A stretch of 64,000 bases of DNA from positions 558,001 through 622,000 of the forward strand of contig JADKDE010000002.1 of the NCBI GenBank assembly GCA_016718505.1, read 5' to 3'. Under the pieces are notes generated by a model that was not told the origin of the DNA, did not search any database, and saw nothing but the letters and a program-made list of their open reading frames with translations. Positions 39,649-49,283 of the stretch are shown piece after piece. Positions within the stretch are counted from its first letter, which is position 1; each line of letters opens with the position of its first letter. The stretch comes from Saprospiraceae bacterium (GTDB lineage Bacteria; Bacteroidota; Bacteroidia; Chitinophagales; Saprospiraceae). The position numbers and the translations under genes were made by a program.

Positions 39649-40908
39649 ATGCCAATATTCTGCGATTCGGAAATCAACCAATTAAAGCAAGTCATCGTAC
39701 ATAGACCTGACAGTGGTATCGCTAGGATTACTCCAAAAAAATCAGAGGACTTACTCTTTGACGACATCGTGCATTTGCCGCAGATGCAAGCCGAACATGA
39801 CGTATTCACGAGTGTTTTGCGTGGCCTTATAGGTGAATCAAATGTTATGTATGCGTATAATTTGCTCAAGGAAGCCATAGATTCAAATTCTGAAAAAAAG
39901 GCGGAGCTGATCAAAATGATTGTGGAATATGAAGAATTACCAATTGCAACCATTCAATTATTCAATGAAACCTTGACGACTCCAGAGCTGGTAGAAGTGC
40001 TCATCACAGGATATTGGGAGAAGGAGGATCGAATATATTTTGAACCCATTCCTAATTTTATATTTACTAGGGATATTGCTGTGACTATCAAGGATCACGT
40101 AATCATAACCAGAGCTGCGAAGGAAGCAAGATTTCGTGAGAATATACTTACAAGGTTTATATTTTGGGCACATCCATATTTTGGTACTTTATACGATCAA
40201 CAGAAAATCATCAATCTTAATCTAATCGAGCAATTTCCGCCTTCACGCTGGGGAGAAAAAGTCTGTATTGAAGGAGGAGACGTGATGATGTTTGACCCCC
40301 AATATGTTCTAGTAGGGTGTAGCGAAAGGACCACGGATCATGCATTTCACGCTTTGAAGAAGGTTATTTTTGAAAAAAAAATAGTAGAAAATGTAGTCCA
40401 GGTGAATATCCCTTCTGAGAGATCATTCATGCACATCGATACGATATTCACGAGGATCGATAAAGATTTTACTGTAGTTTACAAGCCTATAATCTATGAT
40501 GGACTGGGTTCTTATGTTACGGTTTTTAGATCAGATGGCACCCAGAAAGTTTACTATAATGTCAAAGATTTTATCTTAGCAGAGATCAATCCAAACATGA
40601 AATTTATTTTTTCGGGAAATGGAATATCACCCTATCAAGAACGCGAGCAATGGACCGATGGTTGTAATTTGGTCGCATTAAAGCCTGGAGTAGCGATCAC
40701 CTATGACCGAAATCCAAAAACAGAGAAAGCCTTTGTTCAAAATGGTTTTGCAATCAGATCTGCCTTGGATATTTTAAAGGATATCGAAGAAAATGGGCTG
40801 ACTTTGGAAATGCTAGAAAAGACAATCATAACGATTCCTTCGTCAGAGCTCAGCAGGGCTAGGGGAGGATCCCACTGTATGACTTGCCCGATAAATAGAG
40901 AAGGCTGA
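39649..40908 (+). CDS. Arginine deiminase family protein
   Basis: A 419-residue guanidine-modifying enzyme, expected to hydrolyse arginine to citrulline and ammonia. Family hallmarks are visible: an N-terminal KQVIVHRPDSG block, IFTRDIAVTI (substrate carboxylate/guanidine contacts), an EGGDVMMF motif, FMHIDTIFTRID with the catalytic histidine, and the C-terminal GGSHCMTCP with the catalytic cysteine. It lies 7 bp after the M1 peptidase gene. No ornithine carbamoyltransferase, carbamate kinase or arginine/ornithine antiporter gene is nearby, so an energy-yielding ADI pathway is not supported by context. Confidence 0.9.
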   Translation: MPIFCDSEINQLKQVIVHRPDSGIARITPKKSEDLLFDDIVHLPQMQAEHDVFTSVLRGLIGESNVMYAYNLLKEAIDSNSEKKAELIKMIVEYEELPIATIQLFNETLTTPELVEVLITGYWEKEDRIYFEPIPNFIFTRDIAVTIKDHVIITRAAKEARFRENILTRFIFWAHPYFGTLYDQQKIINLNLIEQFPPSRWGEKVCIEGGDVMMFDPQYVLVGCSERTTDHAFHALKKVIFEKKIVENVVQVNIPSERSFMHIDTIFTRIDKDFTVVYKPIIYDGLGSYVTVFRSDGTQKVYYNVKDFILAEINPNMKFIFSGNGISPYQEREQWTDGCNLVALKPGVAITYDRNPKTEKAFVQNGFAIRSALDILKDIEENGLTLEMLEKTIITIPSSELSRARGGSHCMTCPINREG

Positions 40909-41655
40909 TTAAGTAAAATGTTGGGCTAGTTGTAAAAATTTGGCCATTCCCTTTCGCTTTTGCTCATCATACGAATAGCTTATATTTTCCTTAAAATATT
41001 TGGAAAATGGAAATTCAGGGGTTTCTTGATGGCATTCATTTATAATCAAATCGATATCTTCCAAACCCAATTGAAATGACTCATTCAGTGCGTCGTGTAA
41101 AGCTTCTTTGATGGTTTCGTCTTGAGCCACCCAAACAGCGAACACAAAGGGAAGTCCAGTATATTCTTTCCAAGCAATCGCTAAGTCCCATTTCTGGTAT
41201 TTATCCTGAAAAGCTAGGCATTTATCCCCGATAACCAATATAGCTTCATCTGGGGCCAATTCTTTCAAATTCATTATTTTCCCCGATTCAAACACCACAT
41301 CAATCTTCCAGTGATGCTTGCACAAAATCTGGCACAACAAAACTGAAGTCATGCTTTCATCGTCAAGGTATATTTTTTTTATAATATCCATGCTCGAAGG
41401 ACTGAATAATGCAACCGTATAGACTTCATCTTCTGCTCCTATACAATAGTCGGTCATCACGCAAAGATTCTTTTTGACCAAAGCCCCTACGGGCAATAAG
41501 GCAAAATCTACCGTCTTTTCTGAAAATAGTTTGCCACAAATGGCTGGCACTTCGAGCTGTATTTCTACTTTACCCTTTAACCCATTCAAATCCATTCCGT
41601 GTATAAATGGTCTCGTATTCCAATAATTTACCGCCGCTCCATGATACTTTTTCAT
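40909..41655 (-). CDS. mqnA: Chorismate dehydratase (menaquinone biosynthesis, MqnA)
   Basis: Converts chorismate to 3-[(1-carboxyvinyl)oxy]benzoate, the first step of the futalosine menaquinone pathway. The 248-residue protein has the MqnA/periplasmic-binding-like fold markers: NYWNTRPFIHGM near the N-terminus, VDFALLPVGAL, and EDEVYTVALFSP followed by the YLDDES segment. The mqnB gene at 58 kb supports the futalosine route. Its ATG overlaps the restored stop of the upstream phosphatase gene (ATGA at 41652-41655), so the two are probably translated together. It ends directly against the convergent arginine deiminase gene. Confidence 0.87.
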   Translation of the reverse strand: MKKYHGAAVNYWNTRPFIHGMDLNGLKGKVEIQLEVPAICGKLFSEKTVDFALLPVGALVKKNLCVMTDYCIGAEDEVYTVALFSPSSMDIIKKIYLDDESMTSVLLCQILCKHHWKIDVVFESGKIMNLKELAPDEAILVIGDKCLAFQDKYQKWDLAIAWKEYTGLPFVFAVWVAQDETIKEALHDALNESFQLGLEDIDLIINECHQETPEFPFSKYFKENISYSYDEQKRKGMAKFLQLAQHFT

Positions 41656-42276
41656 GCAAGATGCTTTATACTATTCTCTTCTTTAACTTCAAAAGCGTTT
41701 GCTTTATATTCTAGATCAAACCATCCAGTATTCGTATGTTCTACCGCCTCCATTTCATTCAATGTCAATCCTTTGAGCAATGCGATCAAAACTCGGATGG
41801 TCCCTGCCATGCGTACAGATTAAGATGTTTTTGTGTGGGATATGTTGAAGCCAGTCGATAAAAATTTGGCATCTAGCGGCCAATTCCCAAGCAGTTTCAC
41901 CTTCTTCTATTTTTGCTCCAAAATTGCCCCCTCTCCAGTGTTCAATCAATAAATTATAATTGTCATTGATTACATTTTTATTCGCCAATCCTTCGCTTTT
42001 ACCCCAAGAGATCTCATCTACGAGCGAACTAATAACCCAAGTATTGGGATTTTTATTTACAATATCGGAAACCGTTTGTTGGCTTCGTACCAATGTTGAG
42101 CTAACAACCAAATCAAATGACTCATTCTGAAAATATTCGCAAAACTTGCGGGCTTGTGTCCATCCTTTTTCATTCAGTTCTGCATCAACACCTCTACCTT
42201 GGACTATGCCCAATACATTATAGACAGTCTCGCCGTGGCGTACTATGATGATGCGTTTTGTATGATTAATTGACAT
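41652..42276 (-). CDS. Histidine phosphatase family protein, frameshifted near the C-terminus
   Basis: A phosphoglycerate mutase-like phosphatase with the catalytic RHGE motif (IIIVRHGETVYN, residues ~10-21) and a second histidine in ICTHGR. In the annotated frame the protein ends abruptly at 41755 after an unfamilial tail. Removing one G from the GGG complementary to 41802-41804 restores THGRTIRVLIALLKG and continues to a TGA at 41652-41654, giving 207 residues. That stop overlaps the mqnA ATG as ATGA, which strongly supports the repair. The substrate is unknown. Confidence 0.82.
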
Positions 42277-42404
42277 GTACCCTGTCTAACATTAAAAAGA
42301 AATAACTTGTTTTGTAGAAGCTTCTTTGGCTCTAAATCGACAATTAATCTCGAAATGGGAGATTCCATCGAAATCCCATTGCTATGAAAAATTGCGCTCT
42401 GAAC

Positions 42405-43763
42405 CTATAAGAATTGTATCAAGTCATACTGGGTTATGATATGCATATTTCCAATTTGGTCTTTGGTAAGCACTGCTGGCACCGATTTACTGATATATTT
42501 CGTCAAATCTCTAGCATTCATATCCATATCTACAACCGGGAATGGCTCAGACATTATCGACCTAATTTCGTCATTTTGGTTGGCTTGAGCATTCGGATCA
42601 AGTAAAAAATTTACTATTGAGTTTTCGGTAATTGAACCAACAATTTTATCACCATCCAACACTGGGAGCTGGGAAATATCGTGTTGTTTCATGAGTGCAA
42701 AAACTTCGCGGATGGATTGGACGGATTGGATTGTTATGTATTGTTTTGCCTTCTTCGAGGTAATGATGTCTTTGACTTTATTTTCACCATCTAAAAAGCC
42801 CCTTTCCTTCATCCAATCATCATTAAATATCTTACCTACGTAGCGACTACCATGATCGTGGAATATCAAAACCACCACATCTGTTGGTTTGAGTTTATCG
42901 GTTAGTTGGAGCAATCCTGCCATGGCAGATCCCGCAGAATATCCTAGCAAGATACCCTCTTCTCTAGCCAATTTGCGAGCCATAATGGCCCCATCTTTGT
43001 CAGTAACTTTTTCAAAATGGTCTATTAGTGAAAAATCTACGTTTTTAGGCAAGATATCTTCTCCGATGCCTTCTGTAATATAAGGATAAATTTCTTTTTC
43101 ATCAAATTGTCCTGTTTCATGGTATTTCTTGAAAACAGATCCATATGTGTCAATACCCCAAACTTGAACATTGGGATTCTTTTCTTTTAAAAATTTAGCT
43201 GTACCTGAGATCGTTCCGCCTGTTCCTACTCCTACTACCAAATGGGTTATCTTTCCTTCTGTTTGAGCCCAAATTTCTGGACCTGTTGATTCATAATGCG
43301 CGAGTGTATTGGAAAGGTTGTCATATTGATTGCACCAATATGAATTTGGGATCTCTTTATTAAGCCTCTCAGCGACGGAATAATAAGACCTTGGATCATT
43401 GGGTTCTACATTGGTAGGACAAACGATAACCTCAGAGCCCAAAGCTCTTAGCATATCCATTTTTTCTTTGGATTGCTTGTCGCTGGTTGTAAATATGCAT
43501 CGATATCCCTTCACACAAGCAGCTATTGCAAGTCCCATACCTGTGTTGCCTGATGTACATTCGATGATGGTGCCACCTGGCTTGATATCTCCCCTTTGCT
43601 CTGCATCTTCGAGCATCTTGAGAGCCATCCGATCTTTTATGGAATGTCCAGGATTGAATGTTTCGATTTTTGCTAAAACGAGAGCAGGTATTCCGTCGGC
43701 GACTTTATTCAACTTTACGAGAGGAGTATTGCCTATGGTTTCTAATATATTGTTGAAATACAT
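42405..43763 (-). CDS. Cystathionine beta-synthase-type PLP enzyme with CBS domains
   Basis: A 452-residue fold-type II PLP enzyme that condenses serine (or an O-acylated serine) with homocysteine or sulfide. The N-terminal catalytic domain has the PLP lysine in NPGHSIKDRMAL (K43), the SGNTGMGLAIA substrate loop and the phosphate-binding GTGGTISGTA. VEGIGEDILP-like sequence (TEGIGEDILP) is characteristic of CBS rather than plain cysteine synthase. A C-terminal pair of CBS regulatory domains spans about residues 335-452. It could be a cystathionine synthase or a cysteine synthase with CBS domains. A hairpin lies 38 nt upstream of the start. Confidence 0.87.
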   Translation of the reverse strand: MYFNNILETIGNTPLVKLNKVADGIPALVLAKIETFNPGHSIKDRMALKMLEDAEQRGDIKPGGTIIECTSGNTGMGLAIAACVKGYRCIFTTSDKQSKEKMDMLRALGSEVIVCPTNVEPNDPRSYYSVAERLNKEIPNSYWCNQYDNLSNTLAHYESTGPEIWAQTEGKITHLVVGVGTGGTISGTAKFLKEKNPNVQVWGIDTYGSVFKKYHETGQFDEKEIYPYITEGIGEDILPKNVDFSLIDHFEKVTDKDGAIMARKLAREEGILLGYSAGSAMAGLLQLTDKLKPTDVVVLIFHDHGSRYVGKIFNDDWMKERGFLDGENKVKDIITSKKAKQYITIQSVQSIREVFALMKQHDISQLPVLDGDKIVGSITENSIVNFLLDPNAQANQNDEIRSIMSEPFPVVDMDMNARDLTKYISKSVPAVLTKDQIGNMHIITQYDLIQFL

Positions 43764-43800
43764 ATTGTTTGGGTAGTAAAAAAATGACTAAAATAAAATA

Positions 43801-43828
43801 GCCCGAAAATACCTTTGTAATTTCGGGC
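43801..43828 (-). terminator. Hairpin with U-rich tail before the CBS gene (terminator or attenuator)
   Basis: On the minus strand GCCCGAAA (43821-43828 side) pairs with TTTCGGGC (43801-43808 side) around a 12-nt loop, followed by TATTTTATTTTAG. It is 3' of the barrel-protein gene and only 38 nt before the CBS ATG, so it may end upstream transcription or attenuate CBS expression. The remaining gap (43829-44093) is AT-rich. It contains GGCCGAGGCC near 43877, whose GGCC core might pair alternatively with the hairpin arm, but nothing codes. Confidence 0.5.
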
Positions 43829-44093
43829 CGAAGACTAAGGTCTCAAAATAAGAAAACTACTTCTTTATGTTAATGGCCGAGGCCAAAGCAAATTATATAT
43901 AAATAATTGATATATAAAAAATATCAATACAAAGATAACACTAATTTAAATATTTAAGTTCCCTTTTTATATTATTTTTTAATGAATTCATGCAAATACA
44001 ATGCCAAGTTTTTAAAAATTAAAAAAAATCCAAATATAATTAACAGATTAATTTTTATATAATGTGCAAACACTTGACTTACAATTGACTACA

Positions 44094-45710
44094 TTAAAAT
44101 CTAGCAATGATACCTCCAACGGCATTGAGGCCAAAGGTAGGATAGTCCTGATACACTTTATATTTGTTGAATGCCAAATTGTTCAACATGATGAATGCTC
44201 CAAAATTTTCAGAGAACATATAATCCCCTCCAATGCTTACATCGAAGAGTGGGTTTCCTTTGTCAGCGGTGCCGTCTGCTAGTTTAAAACTCATACCATT
44301 ACCAAAAAACAAGTCAGCTTTAACTGTAAGCTTATCAGCTAATGCTTTATATTTTGCACTCAAATTGAATTGAAGCGTAGGGAGCATCCACGGCTTAGCT
44401 TCATTTTTTGGATCGATCGAATTGACGATAACGGCAGCTGTGGCACTCAGATTTTCTAAAACTTGTGTACCGACTTGACCGTGCACGAATATAACAGTAG
44501 CCGTATCATAACCCACTTTAAAAAACCTCGAATCTTCTTTATGTTGTACGAAATACGCCAAGTCCTCTACTTGACGATATCCAGCCTTAGCTTCGTATTG
44601 AAGATCCCAGACATTGCCTCTAAATCCAGCATAAATGTCGTTCAATTTTGTGTTTTTGTACAATTGTCGTGAATGAATGTATGGATTGAATCTCGATAGC
44701 GTTTTGTCCGTATTTTTCAAATAATTTCCTTCCCAACCAGCGAATACGATCCATTTATTTTGTACAATTTTGGCATTTAATTCAACATCGGGTAAGAAAT
44801 AAAAATGGTCATTTAGCAACGCAATTCGCATCCCCAATTTAGCACTGAATCCTTCTCCTTGATAAGTAAAGGATGGGTTGATGATGAAATTGTTGAGATC
44901 TTGATTCAGGGTATCTTTTACATTGGTAACGTCGGATAATATGGCGAGTTTAATTGGGTGTTTTTGATTCAAATATTTTTTTACGCCAAAATCTAATACA
45001 AAATCGTTTTCTCTAGTAGCAAGATTATCTCTATAATTATCGTATTTTATATGAGCCCAGTAGTCAACATCCAGTTTATTTTTTATGGTATTATAAAATT
45101 TTAAACCCAAGCTGGTATTGGTGTATTTTTTTTGTGCATTTTCTTTTGAAAACTGTAAGCTATCGTGATTGTAGCCATACAAATAAGCAGAATTTATCGT
45201 GTACCCGATATCTCCTTTTATGCCGATTCCCTTCTTGTGGTCGTAGCCTAAGTTCAATCCAAGGTCAGTGTCAGAAAACCGCTGCCATTCGATTTTTTTA
45301 TCATTGGCAGAATAGTGCCTACCCAATAAATCTAAGGAAAAGCCCGGCTTTTGGACTAATGCAAAATTGGCTTCTACCAAAGGCGATGCTGGAAATCCAT
45401 AACCCGCTTTGACATAATGCTTATATGATTTGTCGTTGCTTTTTTCAGGTGAAACGGCCACAGGTTTGATGGTCGGTGGCTGTACATCTACTGTGATTTT
45501 ATCCTTTGCGATCACTTGATAGTCGTATTCGACGTCCTTGGATGGAGCTGTGCTATAAGGTGCCGTCAATTCTAGCTTTTCAGATTCAGCTAGTCGTGCA
45601 TCAAAGTTTTTGATAACTTCGATTTTTCCTGAAGGCAGTTCTTTTTGTCCAAACAAATTAAGACTTAATCCTAGAACCGCAATGCTCAATATATATTTCG
45701 AACTATTCAT
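44094..45710 (-). CDS. Predicted outer-membrane beta-barrel protein
   Basis: A 538-residue exported protein. The ATG at 45710 (MNSSKYILSIAVLGLSLNLFGQ) gives a clean signal peptide, so the 22-residue upstream extension is discarded. From about residue 100 on it shows short alternating strands ending in aromatic residues (YVKAGYGFPASPLVEANFAL, DLGLNLGYDH, LKFYNTIKNKLDVDYWAHIKY, split here only for display), and it closes with GLNAVGGIIARF, a typical outer-membrane barrel end with terminal F. The function is unknown. It lies 31 bp downstream of the TPR-protein gene on the same strand, so the pair likely forms an operon. Confidence 0.72.
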   Translation of the reverse strand: MNSSKYILSIAVLGLSLNLFGQKELPSGKIEVIKNFDARLAESEKLELTAPYSTAPSKDVEYDYQVIAKDKITVDVQPPTIKPVAVSPEKSNDKSYKHYVKAGYGFPASPLVEANFALVQKPGFSLDLLGRHYSANDKKIEWQRFSDTDLGLNLGYDHKKGIGIKGDIGYTINSAYLYGYNHDSLQFSKENAQKKYTNTSLGLKFYNTIKNKLDVDYWAHIKYDNYRDNLATRENDFVLDFGVKKYLNQKHPIKLAILSDVTNVKDTLNQDLNNFIINPSFTYQGEGFSAKLGMRIALLNDHFYFLPDVELNAKIVQNKWIVFAGWEGNYLKNTDKTLSRFNPYIHSRQLYKNTKLNDIYAGFRGNVWDLQYEAKAGYRQVEDLAYFVQHKEDSRFFKVGYDTATVIFVHGQVGTQVLENLSATAAVIVNSIDPKNEAKPWMLPTLQFNLSAKYKALADKLTVKADLFFGNGMSFKLADGTADKGNPLFDVSIGGDYMFSENFGAFIMLNNLAFNKYKVYQDYPTFGLNAVGGIIARF

Positions 45711-45741
45711 AATTTTACTTTTACTTGATAATAATTGAATA

Positions 45742-48700
45742 TTAGTTTTCTTCCATTTCCAATGTCTTCGATTCATTGGTTTTGAGGTTTACTTTGTTTA
45801 ATTTGCCTTCTATCTGATCCAATTCTTTGAGCTTTTTCTTGGCCTCATTCACCAGACCTTTGTCTCCATCGAAGTTCTCGATTACCGCCTCTAGAGCTGC
45901 TCTGGCATTGAAATAATCAGCCTTTTTGACTTGTGTATCTGAAATAAGCAGCAATGATTTGGCTATCCAATATGGGAATCCGGAATTACCTTCTATGGCT
46001 GTGTTGCAAGCCTGTTCAGCTTCATCCCATTTTTCCTGATCGTAGTTAATCTTGGCGATCATATAGCGGGATTCGGCTGTTTGTTCGTTTTCGCCACCCT
46101 TAAGAGCCTTGGAGAAATATTCTGTGGCTTTGGAAAGGTCATTTCGATCGTAATTGAGCTTTCCTAGATAATAATTGGACAATGCTTTTTCATCAGCAGA
46201 AGATTTTGGATTGTTTGCGACCTTGACGGCATATTCAGCTACGCCTTCTTGGTTTTGACTTCTATGAGCGCTCCTCAACGCGCCCAATTGTGCTTGGAAT
46301 TGTTTGTCTTCGGTTCTAGCTACTTTCTCCAGTTTTGAATAATAAGTATAGGCCTGCGCGAATGCACTCGAATGGTGGTAGGCTATGATAGCCGCTTTGT
46401 CCAAAGACACTACGTAATAATCAGAATTTCCTTTTTCTATTACTTTTTCAAAATCTAAGAGTGCTTTATCATATTTTTTCAAGGCCAAATAACTTTCTCC
46501 CCTAGAATAATATGCTTGTAATGTATTGGCTCCATTGGGAAATTTTTTCAAATATTCATCAAACCCTGTGATGGCATTTTGCCAATTGCCCAGTTCAAAA
46601 TGATTTTGTGCAACTCTAAAGTTCAACGAATCCTTTGAATCTTTGGACATTTTATACCCTGGTATGGTTTCTATATATTCAATATAGTCGTCAGCTCGGC
46701 CCATTTCTAGATAAATCTCTTCGATTGCAGCTCTGGCATATTCGGCATCTTCCTTAGATGGATTGTTATTGAAAACGTTTTTGTAGTAAGTCAATGCTGA
46801 TTCTTTTTCACCACTATTGTAAGAGATCAAACCAAGCAAAATATAAGATTTGTTGACCAGTTTAGACTTGTCCTTGTAATTGGTAACCAGCTTAGTCAGT
46901 GGGCCTTTTGCCAATTTGTAAGCCTCCATTTCTTGGTGTGTTTTCCCTAATTCATACAAGGCCAGGTCTGCGTACAAAGAGTTCGGATAGCGATTAGGAA
47001 TTTCAGACAATGTATTTATTTTATCTTGTTTTTCTCCATCCAATCCTTGTATAATTCCCTTTTGGAACATCGCATAGATGAATCCTTCATACTTGTTGTC
47101 GATGGCTTCATTGTACAATGCTAGGGCTTCCTTGTAGTTGTTTTTCTTGAAATTACAATCACCCGCCTTCATTACGGCATCACCGAGCACATTTTTCTTT
47201 ACAAATGCATCTTTGATCTTAGGATTCTTTTTGATACCAGAAACTGCAGCCTCAAATGATTTTAATGCAGCGCTATAATTCTCTAACTTAAATTGACTGA
47301 ATCCCAATATATACTGCGCCACGGGCAATGTAGATATATCTGAAGTCACCTTGACCAATTTATAATCGGCTATAAAATCATCTATTTGTTCGATACTGGC
47401 AGGAAAATCTTTTTTTAAGTGGTAAATATCACCTTTCCAGAATGAAATCAGCGTTTTTATGCTTTTATTGATGGGATATTTATCGGACTTTATAAAATAA
47501 GCCAAAGCACCCTCATAAGCTTTATTATTGTACTCTTGTAGGCCTTTTTGATAGCATATCTTTTGATAAGCCTCCTTCAACTTTTCGTTAGGTTGGTCTA
47601 TGCTTTCGATAATCTTTATGGCATTGTCATAATCTTTGGTATTTTCAAGGACATCACCAAGCACTTTTTGTGCCTCGGCATAATATTTTGATCCCTGAGG
47701 TATTTTAGAGAGAATCATCACTGCTTCGCGGTCGCCGTTCATTTCAGCAGAAAGTTTCGCATAATTGAATTTTGAGTTTTCGGTCATTTCCGCATCGAAA
47801 TTCATATTAGAAGCCTTCATAAATGCATTTTTAGCTGAAGGCTTATCTTTTGTTTTTATATAACTATCGGCTAGAAAATATAGCGCATTCTGTCCCATTG
47901 CCGTATTGCTTTGGTCGCACTCTTTAAGGTATTCTATCGCCTTTGGGTAGTTCCCATTTTTATAATAAGTATAACCGATTTGGAACATGGTCTCGGGACT
48001 TACACCAGAGCTATTGGAGGCGTATTCTTCCATATATGGGAGGGCTTCCGAATATCTTCCCAATTGAAAATAGGATTGACCGATCAGTTGGTTCACTTCG
48101 CTTTTCTTCTGGATGTCGGGATCATTGAGTAGGGTTGTACCGTAATCTATAACCTCTTGATATTTTTTCTGACCATAATAAATTTGGCAAATATAGTATG
48201 GAACTAAATTTTTATACTTTTTATACGCCGCACAAACTTTAAATCCCTGAATGGCTTGGTCGTATTTTTTATCAAAATAACTGGCCATTCCAAAATAATA
48301 ATTTGCTGGATAATAGTATTTGTTTTGAATGTTTCGGATTGAATTAAAAGATTCTCTCGCCTTGGTAAAATTTTTATTAACGAAATTCGCATAAGCGAGC
48401 TTGAATTTTAATTCAGTATATTCTTCGGTGCTCAATCCGGTCCCTTCTATCATCGAATAATATTCGATGGCTTCATCGTACTTTTTCTTGTTGTAGGCGA
48501 AATTTCCCAATTCCAAGATGGCTTGATCCGATGCCGCATCGGGCTTACGATCTCGATAAAAATCAAGCATCAGTTTTTCACCTTCGGATCGCCCAGCTTT
48601 CAGTACAGACTTGGCGTACATGATTTCTGCTTGAGTACGGATGACTCTAGAATTGTTATCTGTAGGGTAGGTCGTTTGCTCCAGAGCTTTCTTAAAGTAC

Positions 48701-48849
48701 TGTTGGGCTCCTGCATATACGCCCTTTTCGTACAATTCGACTCCTTTTTTAAAATTAAATTTTGATTCCGTGAAAATTGTCGTCTTTTGTCCTAGCATCG
48801 TAGCAGAATAAAAGATGCCGCAAAGAATAATGAAGCTATTTAATTTCAT
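45742..48849 (-). CDS. Large tetratricopeptide-repeat protein
   Basis: A 1035-residue exported TPR protein with signal peptide MKLNSFIILCGIFYSATMLGQ. Helical TPR pairs run over nearly the whole length (for example KKYDEAIEYYSMIEGTG, YFDKKYDQAIQGFKV, GRYSEALPYMEEYAS, KKYDKALLDFEKVIE), perhaps 20 or more units. It has no enzymatic motif. It probably acts as a periplasmic or outer-membrane-associated scaffold for protein interactions. Its neighbour is the outer-membrane barrel gene, so a two-component envelope complex is a reasonable inference. The C-terminus is charged and low in complexity. Confidence 0.85.
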   Translation of the reverse strand: MKLNSFIILCGIFYSATMLGQKTTIFTESKFNFKKGVELYEKGVYAGAQQYFKKALEQTTYPTDNNSRVIRTQAEIMYAKSVLKAGRSEGEKLMLDFYRDRKPDAASDQAILELGNFAYNKKKYDEAIEYYSMIEGTGLSTEEYTELKFKLAYANFVNKNFTKARESFNSIRNIQNKYYYPANYYFGMASYFDKKYDQAIQGFKVCAAYKKYKNLVPYYICQIYYGQKKYQEVIDYGTTLLNDPDIQKKSEVNQLIGQSYFQLGRYSEALPYMEEYASNSSGVSPETMFQIGYTYYKNGNYPKAIEYLKECDQSNTAMGQNALYFLADSYIKTKDKPSAKNAFMKASNMNFDAEMTENSKFNYAKLSAEMNGDREAVMILSKIPQGSKYYAEAQKVLGDVLENTKDYDNAIKIIESIDQPNEKLKEAYQKICYQKGLQEYNNKAYEGALAYFIKSDKYPINKSIKTLISFWKGDIYHLKKDFPASIEQIDDFIADYKLVKVTSDISTLPVAQYILGFSQFKLENYSAALKSFEAAVSGIKKNPKIKDAFVKKNVLGDAVMKAGDCNFKKNNYKEALALYNEAIDNKYEGFIYAMFQKGIIQGLDGEKQDKINTLSEIPNRYPNSLYADLALYELGKTHQEMEAYKLAKGPLTKLVTNYKDKSKLVNKSYILLGLISYNSGEKESALTYYKNVFNNNPSKEDAEYARAAIEEIYLEMGRADDYIEYIETIPGYKMSKDSKDSLNFRVAQNHFELGNWQNAITGFDEYLKKFPNGANTLQAYYSRGESYLALKKYDKALLDFEKVIEKGNSDYYVVSLDKAAIIAYHHSSAFAQAYTYYSKLEKVARTEDKQFQAQLGALRSAHRSQNQEGVAEYAVKVANNPKSSADEKALSNYYLGKLNYDRNDLSKATEYFSKALKGGENEQTAESRYMIAKINYDQEKWDEAEQACNTAIEGNSGFPYWIAKSLLLISDTQVKKADYFNARAALEAVIENFDGDKGLVNEAKKKLKELDQIEGKLNKVNLKTNESKTLEMEEN

Positions 48850-48970
48850 GCGAAACTGATTTTTGTTATTAAAAACTGTTTTCTCCTTTTGAATATTGTC
48901 GCACTTAGCATTTCTGCAACAAACTTATGAAAAAAAACCGTAATATATGTGTATTGTGGATAATTGGTGC

Positions 48971-48999
48971 AAAAAAAAAGCGCCAGATATTCTGACGCT
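48971..48999 (-). terminator. Intrinsic terminator of the tRNA-His gene
   Basis: On the minus strand AGCGTCAG (48992-48999) pairs with CTGGCGCT (48979-48986), with one G-U pair and a 5-nt loop, followed by nine T. It sits 7 bases after the tRNA 3' end, so the tRNA forms a single-gene transcript. Confidence 0.88.
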
Positions 49000-49005
49000 T
49001 TCAAG

Positions 49006-49080
49006 GGTGAATGAGGGGTTTCGAACCCCCGACCTTCGGAACCACAAACCGACGCTCTAACCAGCTGAGCTACAATCACC
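49006..49080 (-). tRNA. tRNA-His (GTG anticodon)
   Basis: A complete cloverleaf folds on the minus strand: acceptor GTGATTG with CATTCAC (one T-T mismatch), D-arm GCTC/GAGC, anticodon arm with loop TTGTGGT giving GTG, variable loop AGGTC, and T-arm GGGGG-TTCGAAA-CCCCT. A G at position -1 (49080) faces C73, the identity pair of histidine tRNAs. CCA is not encoded. A consensus promoter and an intrinsic terminator flank it. Confidence 0.95.
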
Positions 49081-49108
49081 GCTTAATTCTCCTTTTCAGG
49101 AGGGACTG

Positions 49109-49140
49109 CAAAGGTAAATTTTTATTTATTATTTTTCAAA
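49109..49140 (-). promoter_or_regulatory. Consensus promoter of tRNA-His
   Basis: On the minus strand TTTG (49140-49137), a 20-nt spacer and TACCTTTG (49116-49109) fit the -33/-7 consensus very well. Between promoter and tRNA the leader can form a CTCCT-GAAA-AGGAG hairpin (49090-49103), possibly a 5' processing signal. Confidence 0.75.
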
Positions 49141-49283
49141 TCTCTGACAAGGATATTTTTTCCAATATCTTCAAATTCATGCCCAGCTTCTAATGATTCA
49201 AAAAAAAAGTTAGCCTTAAAAGTTATCTTTACCCATTCAATTCGTCATTATACAAAGTCCTTAACTAAATTTATTTTCAAGTT

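Noticed and set aside
42354..42380. AATGGGA/TCCCATT hairpin between the CBS and phosphatase genes
   Set aside because: A 7-bp stem without a U tract and no conserved context. It is too weak to call a terminator.
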